In this document: positions 14,934 to 23,030 of the stretch, piece by piece | Numbering within the stretch: the stretch's first letter is position 1 | Layout of the letters: each line of letters begins with the position of its first letter | Source: Hydrogenobaculum sp. 3684 | Lineage (GTDB): Bacteria > Aquificota > Aquificia > Aquificales > Aquificaceae | Length of the DNA: 64,000 bases | Direction: 5' to 3' | Assembly (NCBI RefSeq): GCF_000213785.1 | Contig: NC_015557.1 | Coordinates: 620,001 to 684,000 of the forward strand | The notes under the pieces: model-generated | What the model was told of the DNA's origin: nothing | Database searches by the model: none | The model's input: only the letters and a program-made list of their open reading frames with translations | Made by a program: the position numbers and the translations under genes

Positions 14934-17333
14934 ATGCTTACCAAAAAGTTAAAAACTATACTGCTTAGCTTAGCTGTTTTTAGCGGTGGAGTATCTTTTG
15001 CTCAATCTAATTCAGCTCCAGTTTATAACATAGGACAGATCAACGTAGGAGCTCAACAAGCATCTTCTAAACAGAAGAAAATTGAAAAAAGATATCATAG
15101 AGCTACCTTAAAACTAAAAGATAAAACGATATTCGAATCTGCGCAAACTATAAAGGTTATAAAAAAAGACCAACTTAAAGTAGCTGGACCTACTGGTAGC
15201 GTTTCCCAGGTGTTATCTTACGCACCAGGTGTTACTATAAGTAGTTTTGGAGAAAATGGCTCTAGGAAATTTTCCATAGTTTTAAACGGCATAAGGCAAG
15301 GATGGGGAGGTTTTACTAACGCCACAAGTATAGACAATGGATCTTTAGGAGTCACTTTTGACGGTGTTCCACTAGTCAACCCTTCAACGGGCTTATGGCA
15401 ATCCAATCAAATACCGCAATTAGATTTAATCCAAGGTATAAGGGTTATCTATGGGCCAGGTAATCCAGAATCTAGATGGTACAACGATTTAGGGGGACAA
15501 ATACAGTTTATACCACTACAACCATCAAAATATATGGGTGGTTTCTTTGATTTATCGTACGGAAGCTTTAACTCAAGGAATTTATTTGTAGCTTTTAACA
15601 CTGGTGATATCAAAGGTTGGAGAACAGTTGTAGCAGCAGGCTGGGGAGCTGATAACAGCTATGTAACCTCTGTGGACGGATTTAGATATCCATCTCACAA
15701 CTACGCTTATTACATCAAAACTAAAAAAGTTTTTGCAGATGGAGACGGCGATTTTTCTATAGGTGCTTACGCAGCGCAGTCTTACTACTGGAGAAACCCA
15801 CCGATACCAGTATCTCCACAGCAAGGTCTTACAGCAGATGGAACACCAAACACACCCCTTTTAAGTCAAAGCACCACTGGTTTTTATAGTGCACCTGATT
15901 TTTCAGTGCTTCACAAGTTAGACCAAAACGGCTTAGATCTTGTATATTCAAAACTAAACCTAAATTTCGATAAAAATACAAAATTTCACAACATGATATG
16001 GTTTAGATATGGCTTTAGAAGACATAATCATTATAATGATTATCCTCTTGGTTCTAATCCAGGAAATCTATATGAGTATAATAATCCATACGATAAAGTA
16101 TTTGGCGATAAACTATGGTTTGAACTAAACAACATATACCATAACAATATAGCTTTTGGTGGATACTACTTAGTAAGTAATTATAACTCAAGAAACGCTT
16201 TTTGGAATCCTTCAGTAGAACTAGCACCAGGTATTTATGGAAGTGCCACTGTACCAAATGCAAAATATAGAAGTGACTATTGGAACCAAACAGATATAGC
16301 AAGCTTTGCAGAAGACACTATAAAATTTCACAAATTTAAATTTACTCCTGGTATAAGATGGGTAGATTTTATAACAGATTATAACAACGAAACCTGCACA
16401 GATTTTCCTTTAGCTTGCCAATTAAATCCTAAGAGAAACGAAGCTAAACTTCCTTCTGCTCACACAAACTTTACTAAATTAGAGCCTTCTTTTGATGCAA
16501 ATTATGAAATTATTGATGGTATATCAATATATGGAAACTATGCCGAGACATATAAAGTGCCAGAAAACGGAGGTGGTGGAGGCCCATATCAAAAAGTACC
16601 AGCTTCAGAACTACATCTAGAAAAATCACAGGAATATCAAATAGGTTTTAAGGTGTTAAAACAAAACTTAAAGTATGCTAATAAAATATTTGCAGGTGTC
16701 AACTATTTTCATATGATATTTTCACATTTATTTTTTCCCATATACGACTCTAATGGTAATTATCTAGGAGACGGTGCTGGTACATCAGTTTACAACGGTG
16801 TAAATCTATTTGCAGATTATTATCCTATAAAACATCTTTATCTATGGACAAACGCCACTTTTGAGGATGCCAAATTCCCAAATTACACATTCACAAACGC
16901 TAATGGTAATATTACATCTGCTAGTGACCTACCAGTTTCTTATGTACCACATACATTGTTTAATTTAGATGTAAGCTATTCTTATCTTATAAATTATCTA
17001 CATGGCATAATAACAAAGCCTTCTGTCTGGTTCCAATACGTAGGCTCTCAATCTATGTTTAACAACAACACCGGTCTTCCGGATACTCAGAAAATGCCAA
17101 GTTACAATACTTTGAATGCCTCTATATCTTTTGATATACTAAACACCGCAAGAAGCATTCCTTATTTTAAAGATATTCAGCTTACTCTAACGGCTTTAAA
17201 CATAACAAACAAAAAGTACAATGAATTTGAATACATATCAAGCGGTGGATATTACAACGTTAATGAAAGCTATATACAAGCTTATCCAGGAGCTCCATTT
17301 ACAGTTTATGGCTCTATAAAAGCAGATTTTTAA
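14934..17333 (+). CDS. TonB-dependent outer-membrane receptor
   Basis: A receptor of about 799 residues. It has a signal peptide (MLTKKLKTILLSLAVFSGG...SFAQ), a possible TonB box in VYNIGQINVGA, a plug with QVLSYAPGV, GVTFDGVPLV and VIYGPGNPESRW...GGQIQF, and a long barrel ending in a terminal Phe (GSIKADF). I placed the start at the ATG that follows AGGAGG by 6 nt; a TTG 18 nt upstream is in frame but is crossed by the ribosome site. The four-repeat Pho-like box upstream suggests strong regulation. It differs clearly from receptor 1, so the two probably take up different ligands. Confidence 0.92.
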   Translation: MLTKKLKTILLSLAVFSGGVSFAQSNSAPVYNIGQINVGAQQASSKQKKIEKRYHRATLKLKDKTIFESAQTIKVIKKDQLKVAGPTGSVSQVLSYAPGVTISSFGENGSRKFSIVLNGIRQGWGGFTNATSIDNGSLGVTFDGVPLVNPSTGLWQSNQIPQLDLIQGIRVIYGPGNPESRWYNDLGGQIQFIPLQPSKYMGGFFDLSYGSFNSRNLFVAFNTGDIKGWRTVVAAGWGADNSYVTSVDGFRYPSHNYAYYIKTKKVFADGDGDFSIGAYAAQSYYWRNPPIPVSPQQGLTADGTPNTPLLSQSTTGFYSAPDFSVLHKLDQNGLDLVYSKLNLNFDKNTKFHNMIWFRYGFRRHNHYNDYPLGSNPGNLYEYNNPYDKVFGDKLWFELNNIYHNNIAFGGYYLVSNYNSRNAFWNPSVELAPGIYGSATVPNAKYRSDYWNQTDIASFAEDTIKFHKFKFTPGIRWVDFITDYNNETCTDFPLACQLNPKRNEAKLPSAHTNFTKLEPSFDANYEIIDGISIYGNYAETYKVPENGGGGGPYQKVPASELHLEKSQEYQIGFKVLKQNLKYANKIFAGVNYFHMIFSHLFFPIYDSNGNYLGDGAGTSVYNGVNLFADYYPIKHLYLWTNATFEDAKFPNYTFTNANGNITSASDLPVSYVPHTLFNLDVSYSYLINYLHGIITKPSVWFQYVGSQSMFNNNTGLPDTQKMPSYNTLNASISFDILNTARSIPYFKDIQLTLTALNITNKKYNEFEYISSGGYYNVNESYIQAYPGAPFTVYGSIKADF

Positions 17334-17350
17334 AGGCTTCTTTTTCATGC
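17328..17350 (+). repeat. 23-bp direct repeat at the end of receptor gene 2 (copy 2)
   Basis: Identical to 14103-14125 and again including the last Phe codon and stop of a receptor gene. It is followed by a G-rich stretch with three GGG runs. Confidence 0.85.
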
Positions 17351-17380
17351 AAATATGAGGGATAAGAGGGATGGGATTTC

Positions 17381-17412
17381 TTAACAGAAAATTAACAATG
17401 AAAATGTATAAT
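17381..17412 (+). promoter_or_regulatory. Pho-box-like repeat with -10 box before exbB
   Basis: Two perfect TTAACA half-sites (17381, 17392) are 11 bp apart, and a perfect TATAAT (17407-17412) begins 9 nt later. The AAAGGAGG ribosome site of exbB follows. The repeat TTAACAGAAAATTAAACA-like core is shared with the box at 14846. Confidence 0.7.
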
Positions 17413-17430
17413 GTGGCAAAGGAGGTTTAG

Positions 17431-17868
17431 ATGGACTTAGAGATGTTTCATAAAGCGGTATTTGTTATAATGTTTGTGATATTTGTAATTTCTAATTATG
17501 TGATAGTTTATAAGTTTATTCAAATAAGTAAAATAAAAAAAGAGATAAACAGATCTTCAGAAAAAGAAGCTTACAAACTTATAACTAAGTTAAAAGATAG
17601 TATGTGGATATTAGATTTTGGAATTACATCAGGACCTTTGCTAGGGCTTCTTGGTAGTATATTGGCCCTTATAGAATCCTTTGCAAATTTAGCAGAAAGG
17701 GGTATTTCTAATCCAGTAGTTATAAGCAAATCCATAGGTTTTGCGCTTGTGGCTACAGCTTTTGGTATATGTTTAGCTCTTTGGGATTTGGTGTTTTATA
17801 AGATGTTAAACGATATGATAAGAAATATAAGAGAAGAGGCTAAACTAATCTTTGCAGGAGGTAATTGA
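17431..17868 (+). CDS. exbB: ExbB/TolQ-type proton channel subunit
   Basis: A 145-residue member of the MotA/TolQ/ExbB family with three membrane segments: about residues 9-30, then 62-85 (GPLLGLLGSILALIESF) and 100-125. The conserved GLLGS and the small-residue-rich third helix form the proton channel with ExbD. It is shorter than E. coli ExbB (about 244 residues), as is usual for compact ExbB proteins. It is the first gene of exbB-exbD-tonB-phosphoesterase and energises the nearby receptors. Confidence 0.9.
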   Translation: MDLEMFHKAVFVIMFVIFVISNYVIVYKFIQISKIKKEINRSSEKEAYKLITKLKDSMWILDFGITSGPLLGLLGSILALIESFANLAERGISNPVVISKSIGFALVATAFGICLALWDLVFYKMLNDMIRNIREEAKLIFAGGN

Positions 17869-17869
17869 C

Positions 17870-18295
17870 ATGGCCAATCTTTGGGAAGAAGAACATCAAG
17901 AGAAAGAAGAAATACATATAGTGCCAATGATAGATGTGATGTTGTTTTTGCTAACATTTTTTGTGCTTTTGACGATAAACTCTATATCTTTAAATGGAAA
18001 GCAATTAAGTGTACCAGCATCTAAATACACTGATCCATTACCAAGAGTAGAAAACGTAAAAATTTATCTGACAAAAAATAATCTAGTTTACGTGGGTTCA
18101 AACAAGTATCCATACAGCTTAAATGATTTAACATCTTATCTTCAAAATATCAAGAAGCAGGTCAAAGATTCTAAAGACATAAATGTATATATAGTTCCAG
18201 ATAAAGATGCAAATGTACAAACCTTAGTAAATGTAATGGATCACATTCAGCAGGCTGGTATCTCAAATATATCTGTTGTAAATAAGCAATCATGA
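17870..18295 (+). CDS. exbD: ExbD/TolR-type biopolymer transport protein
   Basis: About 141 residues. A short cytoplasmic N-terminus is followed by one helix with the essential Asp in IVPMIDVMLFLLTFFVLL, and then a periplasmic domain ending in VMDHIQQAGISNISVV, typical of ExbD. I chose the ATG at 17870, which has AGGAGG 8 nt before it; an in-frame TTG at 17852 lies inside exbB. It overlaps tonB by 4 nt. Confidence 0.92.
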   Translation: MANLWEEEHQEKEEIHIVPMIDVMLFLLTFFVLLTINSISLNGKQLSVPASKYTDPLPRVENVKIYLTKNNLVYVGSNKYPYSLNDLTSYLQNIKKQVKDSKDINVYIVPDKDANVQTLVNVMDHIQQAGISNISVVNKQS

Positions 18296-19062
18296 CTAGC
18301 GTTTATTTTGAAGATAGAAAGTATAAAATAATATCATTTATATTAGCGATTGTATTTTCTTCTATAACCATGTTTCTAATAACGTTTCTTAAAATAGATA
18401 TATATAAATACAAAATGCCTAAAGAAATAAAAATACATCTAGTAAACACAATTCGGTTAAACAAGGAAAAAAATGTAACAATAGAGCACAAAGCAGTTGA
18501 GAAAAAAATCGTAATGCCTAAAGAGAAAAAAATTATAAAACATCACATAGTTAAACATGTAGAAAAACCAAAACCTGTTGAAAAACCTCATGTTGAAAAA
18601 CCAATTGCTTCTAAAATACCACCACCAGAACCGCAACCTTATCAAATAAAAAAACCTGTCAAACAGAGAGTTACCACAAAAACTACCTATCAAAATATGA
18701 ATGAATCTAATAAAAAAATATCAAAAGCCCCTCAGCCAATACCTGAAAAAGCTGCAACTTCAACAAAACCTACAAAAAATCAGATAGCTTTATATCTTTC
18801 TAAGGTTTATGAAATAATAGAAGAACACAAGCATTATCCTTCCTTAGCAAAAGAAAGAGGAGATTCTGGCACAGTTTATATAAGAGTCAATATATCAGCT
18901 AGTGGTAAAGTAGATCATGTTAGCTTATTAAACTCCAGCGGTAGTTTTATATTAGATGAATATACAAAAGAACTAATAAAACATTTAAAATTTCCAGCCC
19001 CACCAAAAGGCCCTATAACGTTTGATTTAAAGGTACATTATAGACTCAACGAAGGAGATTAG
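18292..19062 (+). CDS. tonB: TonB energy-transducing protein
   Basis: A 256-residue protein that links the ExbBD motor to outer-membrane receptors. The N-terminal helix (about residues 14-32) anchors it in the inner membrane. Residues about 65-165 form a Lys/Pro-rich periplasm-spanning rod with repeated EKP and PPPEPQP elements. The C-terminal domain (about 175-256) has the TonB signature: YPSLAKERGDSGTVYIRV, a central VSLLNSSG and KFPAPP near the end. It starts in the ATGA overlap with exbD and is followed 2 nt later by the phosphoesterase gene. Confidence 0.93.
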   Translation: MTSVYFEDRKYKIISFILAIVFSSITMFLITFLKIDIYKYKMPKEIKIHLVNTIRLNKEKNVTIEHKAVEKKIVMPKEKKIIKHHIVKHVEKPKPVEKPHVEKPIASKIPPPEPQPYQIKKPVKQRVTTKTTYQNMNESNKKISKAPQPIPEKAATSTKPTKNQIALYLSKVYEIIEEHKHYPSLAKERGDSGTVYIRVNISASGKVDHVSLLNSSGSFILDEYTKELIKHLKFPAPPKGPITFDLKVHYRLNEGD

Positions 19063-19064
19063 GT

Positions 19065-21686
19065 ATGAAAAAGTTTTTGCTTGCTATTAGCTTGTTTGCT
19101 GGTGTAGGATTTGCAAAGGATGTAGGAAATCATCTTACCCCCTGGGGGTGGGAGATAAAACCAGTAGGGAAATATGTCTATACCTACAACTTTCCTACAA
19201 ACGTAGTAGTGTCTAAAAACCATATTTTTGTACTGACAAACGGCGCTACCTCTTATCAGACTATTACTATGTACAACAAAAATCTGCAAGAACTTTTTCA
19301 AGTAAAAGCCTGGAAAGACGAGGTAAATCCATCCAAAGATCCAAGGTATTTATTCTTACCCTATCAAAGTTTTTATCAAGGTATGTATTACAAAGACCAC
19401 AAGCTTTATGTAGCTGGCGGATTTTCTGACAATGTCTTGGTGTTTAATGTTTATCCTAAAAGCCTTAAACTGGAAAAAAAGATATACCTTCATTACAAAA
19501 GCTTTCCTAAAAATCAATATCCATACATATATCAAGGTTTTAGATACGATTTGAGACACTTTTATCCTGACGCTGTTGTAAAAGGAGATAAATATATATA
19601 CGCTACTGGGCTTTTATCAAATGCAATAGCAAGAATAGATGAAAACGATAAAATAAAATATTTAAACGTAGGTGCTTATCCATACGATATAGCGCTATCT
19701 CCAAAATATATATTTGTTAGCCTTTGGGGAGACAATGCCATAGCTGTAATAGATAGAAATACATTTCAATTTATCAAAAAAATATACGTAGGTAAAAAGC
19801 TTAGCAAATATAGTGAATCTGCCGGTGTTCATCCTACAAACTTATATTATAAAAACGATAAACTATATGTAAGCTTGGCAAATAGCGGCAAAATAGCAAT
19901 CATAGATACCAGAAACTTCAAGGTTTTGGGCTTTTTAAAAGATAAACTTTTTAAAGATCAAGAACCAGGTTCTTATCCAAACGCTTTGTTTGAAAAAGAT
20001 GGTAAGCTTTTTGTATCAAGCGCTGGCACAAACTCTATAAATATTTTTGATATTAAAAGCAAAAAACTAATAGGTGCCATACCAACAGGATGGTACCCAA
20101 GCGCTATGAAAGTAGGAGATAACAATATCTACGTTGTCTCAGCAAAAGGTCTTGGCTCTTTTCCAAACACAAAATATCAATGGGTTGGTATTTTGATGCC
20201 TGGTATATTGCAAAAAATCTCTTTAAAAGATATAGACAAAAACATTAAAAACTATACAAAAGATCTGTTTACATATGATAAGTTTGACGATATCAAAAAA
20301 CAAGATAAACTAGTTAAATTTTTAAGAAAGCATATAAAGTATGTGGTTTTTATACTAAGAGAAAACAAAACCTTTGACGAGGATCTTGGTACTTACAAAA
20401 GAGCTGGCAAATGGGCAGATCCAAATTTAGCTTTATACACTAAAAAAGAGCTTCCAAATTTGTTTAATTTTGCAGATCACTACGTTTTGATGGCAAACTT
20501 TTATGCGGACGGCGAAGTAACAGCCCAAGCACACCAATGGACTACTGGGGCAAGTGTATCTGATTTTGTAGAAAGAACATGGCAAGAGTATTACTCTGGA
20601 AGGGGTTTAGTTGAAAATCCAGGCTGGACACAAGCTCTTACCTTTGGCTACGCTACTGGCTGGGCTGGTATGCCAAACGGTGTAGACAATCCTTTTGCTA
20701 TATACGAAGATTTAGATAAGCTTGGGAAATGGGCAAATCCTTGGATATCTTACCCTTACAAGCTTTATCTATTTAACAATCTATTGGCTCATCATGTAAG
20801 TTTTGAAGATTTTGGAGAGTTTGTATCAAGAAATAGATGGGGTGATATACCAAAAGCTATGAAGCCACATATAGCTTACTCGTTCCCTGGGTGGAACCGC
20901 TTTATCTTAGACACGTTTAGAGCTGACGTTGCAATAAAATGGTTTAAAACCCACAAGATGCCAAAATTTTCCTACATATGGCTTCCAGATGATCACACTG
21001 CTGGGCTTCATCCATGCTATTACACACCCCAGTATTACGTAGCTAACAGCGACTATGCTACCGCAAAAATTGTAGAATATCTATCTCATACGCCTTACTG
21101 GAAGCATATGGCTATATTTATCAACGAAGACGATGCCCAATCTGGAGCAGATCACATAGACGCTCATAGAACTTTTGCAGTGGTCTTAAGCCCATGGGTA
21201 AAACAAGGTTATATATCCACAAAGCATTACTCTCAAATAAACATAATAAAAACAATAGAAAAAATACTTGGAATACCACCTATGTCTATTTTTGACCAAA
21301 CTACACCAGTTATATCTGGCATATGGACAGATAAACCAAACTTTAGCCCTATAAAAGCCATAAAACCAGATGTAAATGTGGCTTTCAATCCAGGATACTG
21401 CAACAACTATACGCTATTAAGACGAGAAGCTGGCGCTACAGGACATTACGTAAACAAAAAATGGTTAGAAAAACACATGAAAAAGGATTCCAAAGATAGC
21501 TCTTATATTCCATCTTCTAAAAATCTATATACACCAACATCTTTGTTAAAAGTGTCTGGTTTTGAGCAGTTTAAACAATCAGCCATTGCTACTAAAGGCT
21601 ATTCTGGTTATAAAAAGATGCTTAGGTATATAAAAACCCTTGCCAAAGAACAAAATAAAAGTATCTGGGCTTTTATAAGTAAATGA
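19065..21686 (+). CDS. Secreted beta-propeller/phosphoesterase fusion protein
   Basis: An 873-residue exported protein with a signal peptide (MKKFLLAISLFAGVGFAKD). The N-terminal half (about residues 30-390) is a YncE-like beta-propeller with repeated YDIALSPKYIFVSLWGDN-type blades. The C-terminal half (about 420-780) matches the phosphoesterase family that includes acid phosphatase and phospholipase C. It has the metal-binding ENKTFDEDLG near residue 434 and LPDDHTAGLHP, INEDDAQSGADHIDAHR and PWVKQGYIS further on. Such proteins are often annotated as bifunctional YncE/alkaline phosphatase-like. It probably releases phosphate from organic esters outside the inner membrane. It is the last gene of the Pho-box-driven exbB-exbD-tonB operon, which supports a phosphate-scavenging role. 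Confidence 0.85.
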   Translation: MKKFLLAISLFAGVGFAKDVGNHLTPWGWEIKPVGKYVYTYNFPTNVVVSKNHIFVLTNGATSYQTITMYNKNLQELFQVKAWKDEVNPSKDPRYLFLPYQSFYQGMYYKDHKLYVAGGFSDNVLVFNVYPKSLKLEKKIYLHYKSFPKNQYPYIYQGFRYDLRHFYPDAVVKGDKYIYATGLLSNAIARIDENDKIKYLNVGAYPYDIALSPKYIFVSLWGDNAIAVIDRNTFQFIKKIYVGKKLSKYSESAGVHPTNLYYKNDKLYVSLANSGKIAIIDTRNFKVLGFLKDKLFKDQEPGSYPNALFEKDGKLFVSSAGTNSINIFDIKSKKLIGAIPTGWYPSAMKVGDNNIYVVSAKGLGSFPNTKYQWVGILMPGILQKISLKDIDKNIKNYTKDLFTYDKFDDIKKQDKLVKFLRKHIKYVVFILRENKTFDEDLGTYKRAGKWADPNLALYTKKELPNLFNFADHYVLMANFYADGEVTAQAHQWTTGASVSDFVERTWQEYYSGRGLVENPGWTQALTFGYATGWAGMPNGVDNPFAIYEDLDKLGKWANPWISYPYKLYLFNNLLAHHVSFEDFGEFVSRNRWGDIPKAMKPHIAYSFPGWNRFILDTFRADVAIKWFKTHKMPKFSYIWLPDDHTAGLHPCYYTPQYYVANSDYATAKIVEYLSHTPYWKHMAIFINEDDAQSGADHIDAHRTFAVVLSPWVKQGYISTKHYSQINIIKTIEKILGIPPMSIFDQTTPVISGIWTDKPNFSPIKAIKPDVNVAFNPGYCNNYTLLRREAGATGHYVNKKWLEKHMKKDSKDSSYIPSSKNLYTPTSLLKVSGFEQFKQSAIATKGYSGYKKMLRYIKTLAKEQNKSIWAFISK

Positions 21687-21713
21687 TATATATCATAGTA
21701 AAAATCAAAAAAA

Positions 21714-21745
21714 TTAACGGAATCTTAACAAAAAACCTTTAAGAT
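21714..21745 (+). promoter_or_regulatory. Pho-box-like repeat with -10 box before the ATPase/OlsB operon
   Basis: TTAACG (21714) and TTAACA (21725) are 11 bp apart, and TAAGAT (21740-21745) begins 9 nt later. Transcription would then begin at about 21752, practically at the ATG at 21753. This is the only evident promoter for the six or seven closely packed genes that end with the OlsB-like gene. Confidence 0.6.
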
Positions 21746-21752
21746 GTTAGAT

Positions 21753-22130
21753 ATGAAAGATGTAGAGATAGTGAGCGCAAGAAACGGCAGGGTTAGGTTA
21801 AGAACAAGCTTTTTATATCAAAAAGAAGTGTGCAAAATTCTTGAGAACAATTTGAAAAACGCTTGTGTGGTCAGCAATCAAAACACCAACAGCATCACGA
21901 TAACCTGCAAAAGCGATTACTTCAATCAAAGCGATATAAAAAGCGCTATAACATCTTTGTTAAAAGAAAAAGGATTTAATGTAAAAGAAAGGGGCAACGA
22001 CATAAACGTTTTATTTGCCTTCCAGTTGATGTTAAATGTAGGAGGGGGACTGGAGGGCATCGCTTTTAATGTAGCCAAAGATGTTGTACTAGATAGGATG
22101 GGATTAGGAGCTATTTCATACTTCGTATGA
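21753..22130 (+). CDS. HMA-like small protein without CxxC
   Basis: About 125 residues. The N-terminal 75 residues have the beta-alpha-beta-beta-alpha-beta pattern of heavy-metal-associated (HMA_2-like) domains, opening with IVSARNGRVRLRTSFL, but have no CxxC metal site. A Gly-rich, weakly hydrophobic tail (LMLNVGGGLEGIAFNVA) follows. The same GR(I/V)R(L/V) opening recurs in the next protein and in the N-terminus of the P-type ATPase of this operon, so it may be a detached ATPase regulatory domain. I prefer the ATG at 21753 over 21744 because the latter overlaps the predicted -10 box. Its stop overlaps the next gene (ATGA). Confidence 0.65.
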   Translation: MKDVEIVSARNGRVRLRTSFLYQKEVCKILENNLKNACVVSNQNTNSITITCKSDYFNQSDIKSAITSLLKEKGFNVKERGNDINVLFAFQLMLNVGGGLEGIAFNVAKDVVLDRMGLGAISYFV

Positions 22131-22510
22131 AGATACAAGATATCTCATTTTCTAACCATAGGATAAGAATTAAAGGCGATATTGTTTACAACGAGGCTTT
22201 TGTAAAGATGCTTAAAGAGCTTTTTGGCGAAGATAACGTATTTTTAAATTACAAAACCAAAAGCATCAAGATAGAATCCGAGGAGATACTTCCCCAGGAT
22301 GAACTTCAAGAGTATTTGAAAAATCAAGAGATAATACCACTTGGCGAAACGGTTTGCCTCACAGATTTACACCCTTTTATATCAAGAACCATAAAATCCG
22401 ATGTCATGAAGCTTTTTTTATACACTATTGATTATGGTTTCAGGATAGGAGCCATAAGGTTTATATGGGTAAATATAATTTTTAATAGGATTATAACAAA
22501 TTTCTTATAG
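22127..22510 (+). CDS. HMA-like small protein, second copy
   Basis: A 127-residue protein that begins ISFSNHRIRIKGDIVYNEA and has the same predicted fold as the preceding one, again without CxxC. The C-terminal 40 residues contain a hydrophobic segment (about residues 88-127, FLYTIDYGFRIGAIRFIWV) that could sit in the membrane beside the ATPase. It starts in an ATGA overlap with the upstream gene, so the two are translationally coupled. I cannot assign a family with certainty. Confidence 0.6.
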   Translation: MKIQDISFSNHRIRIKGDIVYNEAFVKMLKELFGEDNVFLNYKTKSIKIESEEILPQDELQEYLKNQEIIPLGETVCLTDLHPFISRTIKSDVMKLFLYTIDYGFRIGAIRFIWVNIIFNRIITNFL

Positions 22511-22520
22511 GAGGTTATAC

Positions 22521-22820
22521 ATGTTTGAAAATCTTATCGGATGCTTCTCGAGAAGGTACTTCACCTGGGGTCTTGGCACCATTGGCGTGTTTTATGTACT
22601 TGGTAAGGCTTTGGAAGAGTTTAAGCCTGTGCTTGTAGGTATTACCAAAGAAAGCATAAGCTTTGGTCAGTGGTTAAACGCTTCAATAGAAGCCAAAAAA
22701 GAGGTTATGGAAGATATAGTCCATGAGGCAAAATCAGAACTCAAAAAAGAAATAGAGCTAAAGATTACACTTCTTCAAAAACAACAAGAGCTTTTAGAAA
22801 AGCTAAAATCATCTTTATAA
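22521..22820 (+). CDS. Small membrane/coiled-coil protein (PacL/DUF1490- or DUF5132-like)
   Basis: A 99-residue protein. A glycine-containing hydrophobic segment (residues 12-30, YFTWGLGTIGVFYVLGKAL) leads into KPVLVGITKESISFGQWL, then an acidic/basic helix EAKKEVMEDIVHEAKSE and a coiled coil to the end. This order resembles PacL/DUF1490 proteins that accompany P1B-type ATPases such as CtpC in mycobacteria, but the terminal metal-binding motif of PacL is not evident. RBS GGAGG is well placed. It probably scaffolds the ATPase encoded downstream. Confidence 0.6.
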   Translation: MFENLIGCFSRRYFTWGLGTIGVFYVLGKALEEFKPVLVGITKESISFGQWLNASIEAKKEVMEDIVHEAKSELKKEIELKITLLQKQQELLEKLKSSL

Positions 22821-22832
22821 GGAGGAATAGAC

Positions 22833-23030
22833 ATGTGGTCAAAGTTAGGTGATATAGTCTGCAGCAAGTATACATCTTTTGGACTTGGGATGTTTGCTGG
22901 AGTATTTGGCTTTTATATGATACATAAAATATCTGAGCATCAGGAACTTTTAAGGGTACAAGAAGAGATAAACGAGCTTATAAATAGGTTAAACCAAAAA
23001 ACATTGCAATCTCCAGAACAGCAATCATGA
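22833..23030 (+). CDS. Small single-helix membrane protein
   Basis: A 65-residue protein built like the previous one but shorter. It has the similar start MWSKLGDIVCSKYTSFGLG, one membrane helix (about residues 15-32), then an amphipathic coiled-coil tail (QEEINELINRLNQ). It has AAGGAGG upstream and overlaps the ATPase gene by 4 nt. The tandem arrangement of two related small proteins in front of a P-type ATPase suggests accessory subunits. No family is recognised. Confidence 0.6.
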   Translation: MWSKLGDIVCSKYTSFGLGMFAGVFGFYMIHKISEHQELLRVQEEINELINRLNQKTLQSPEQQS

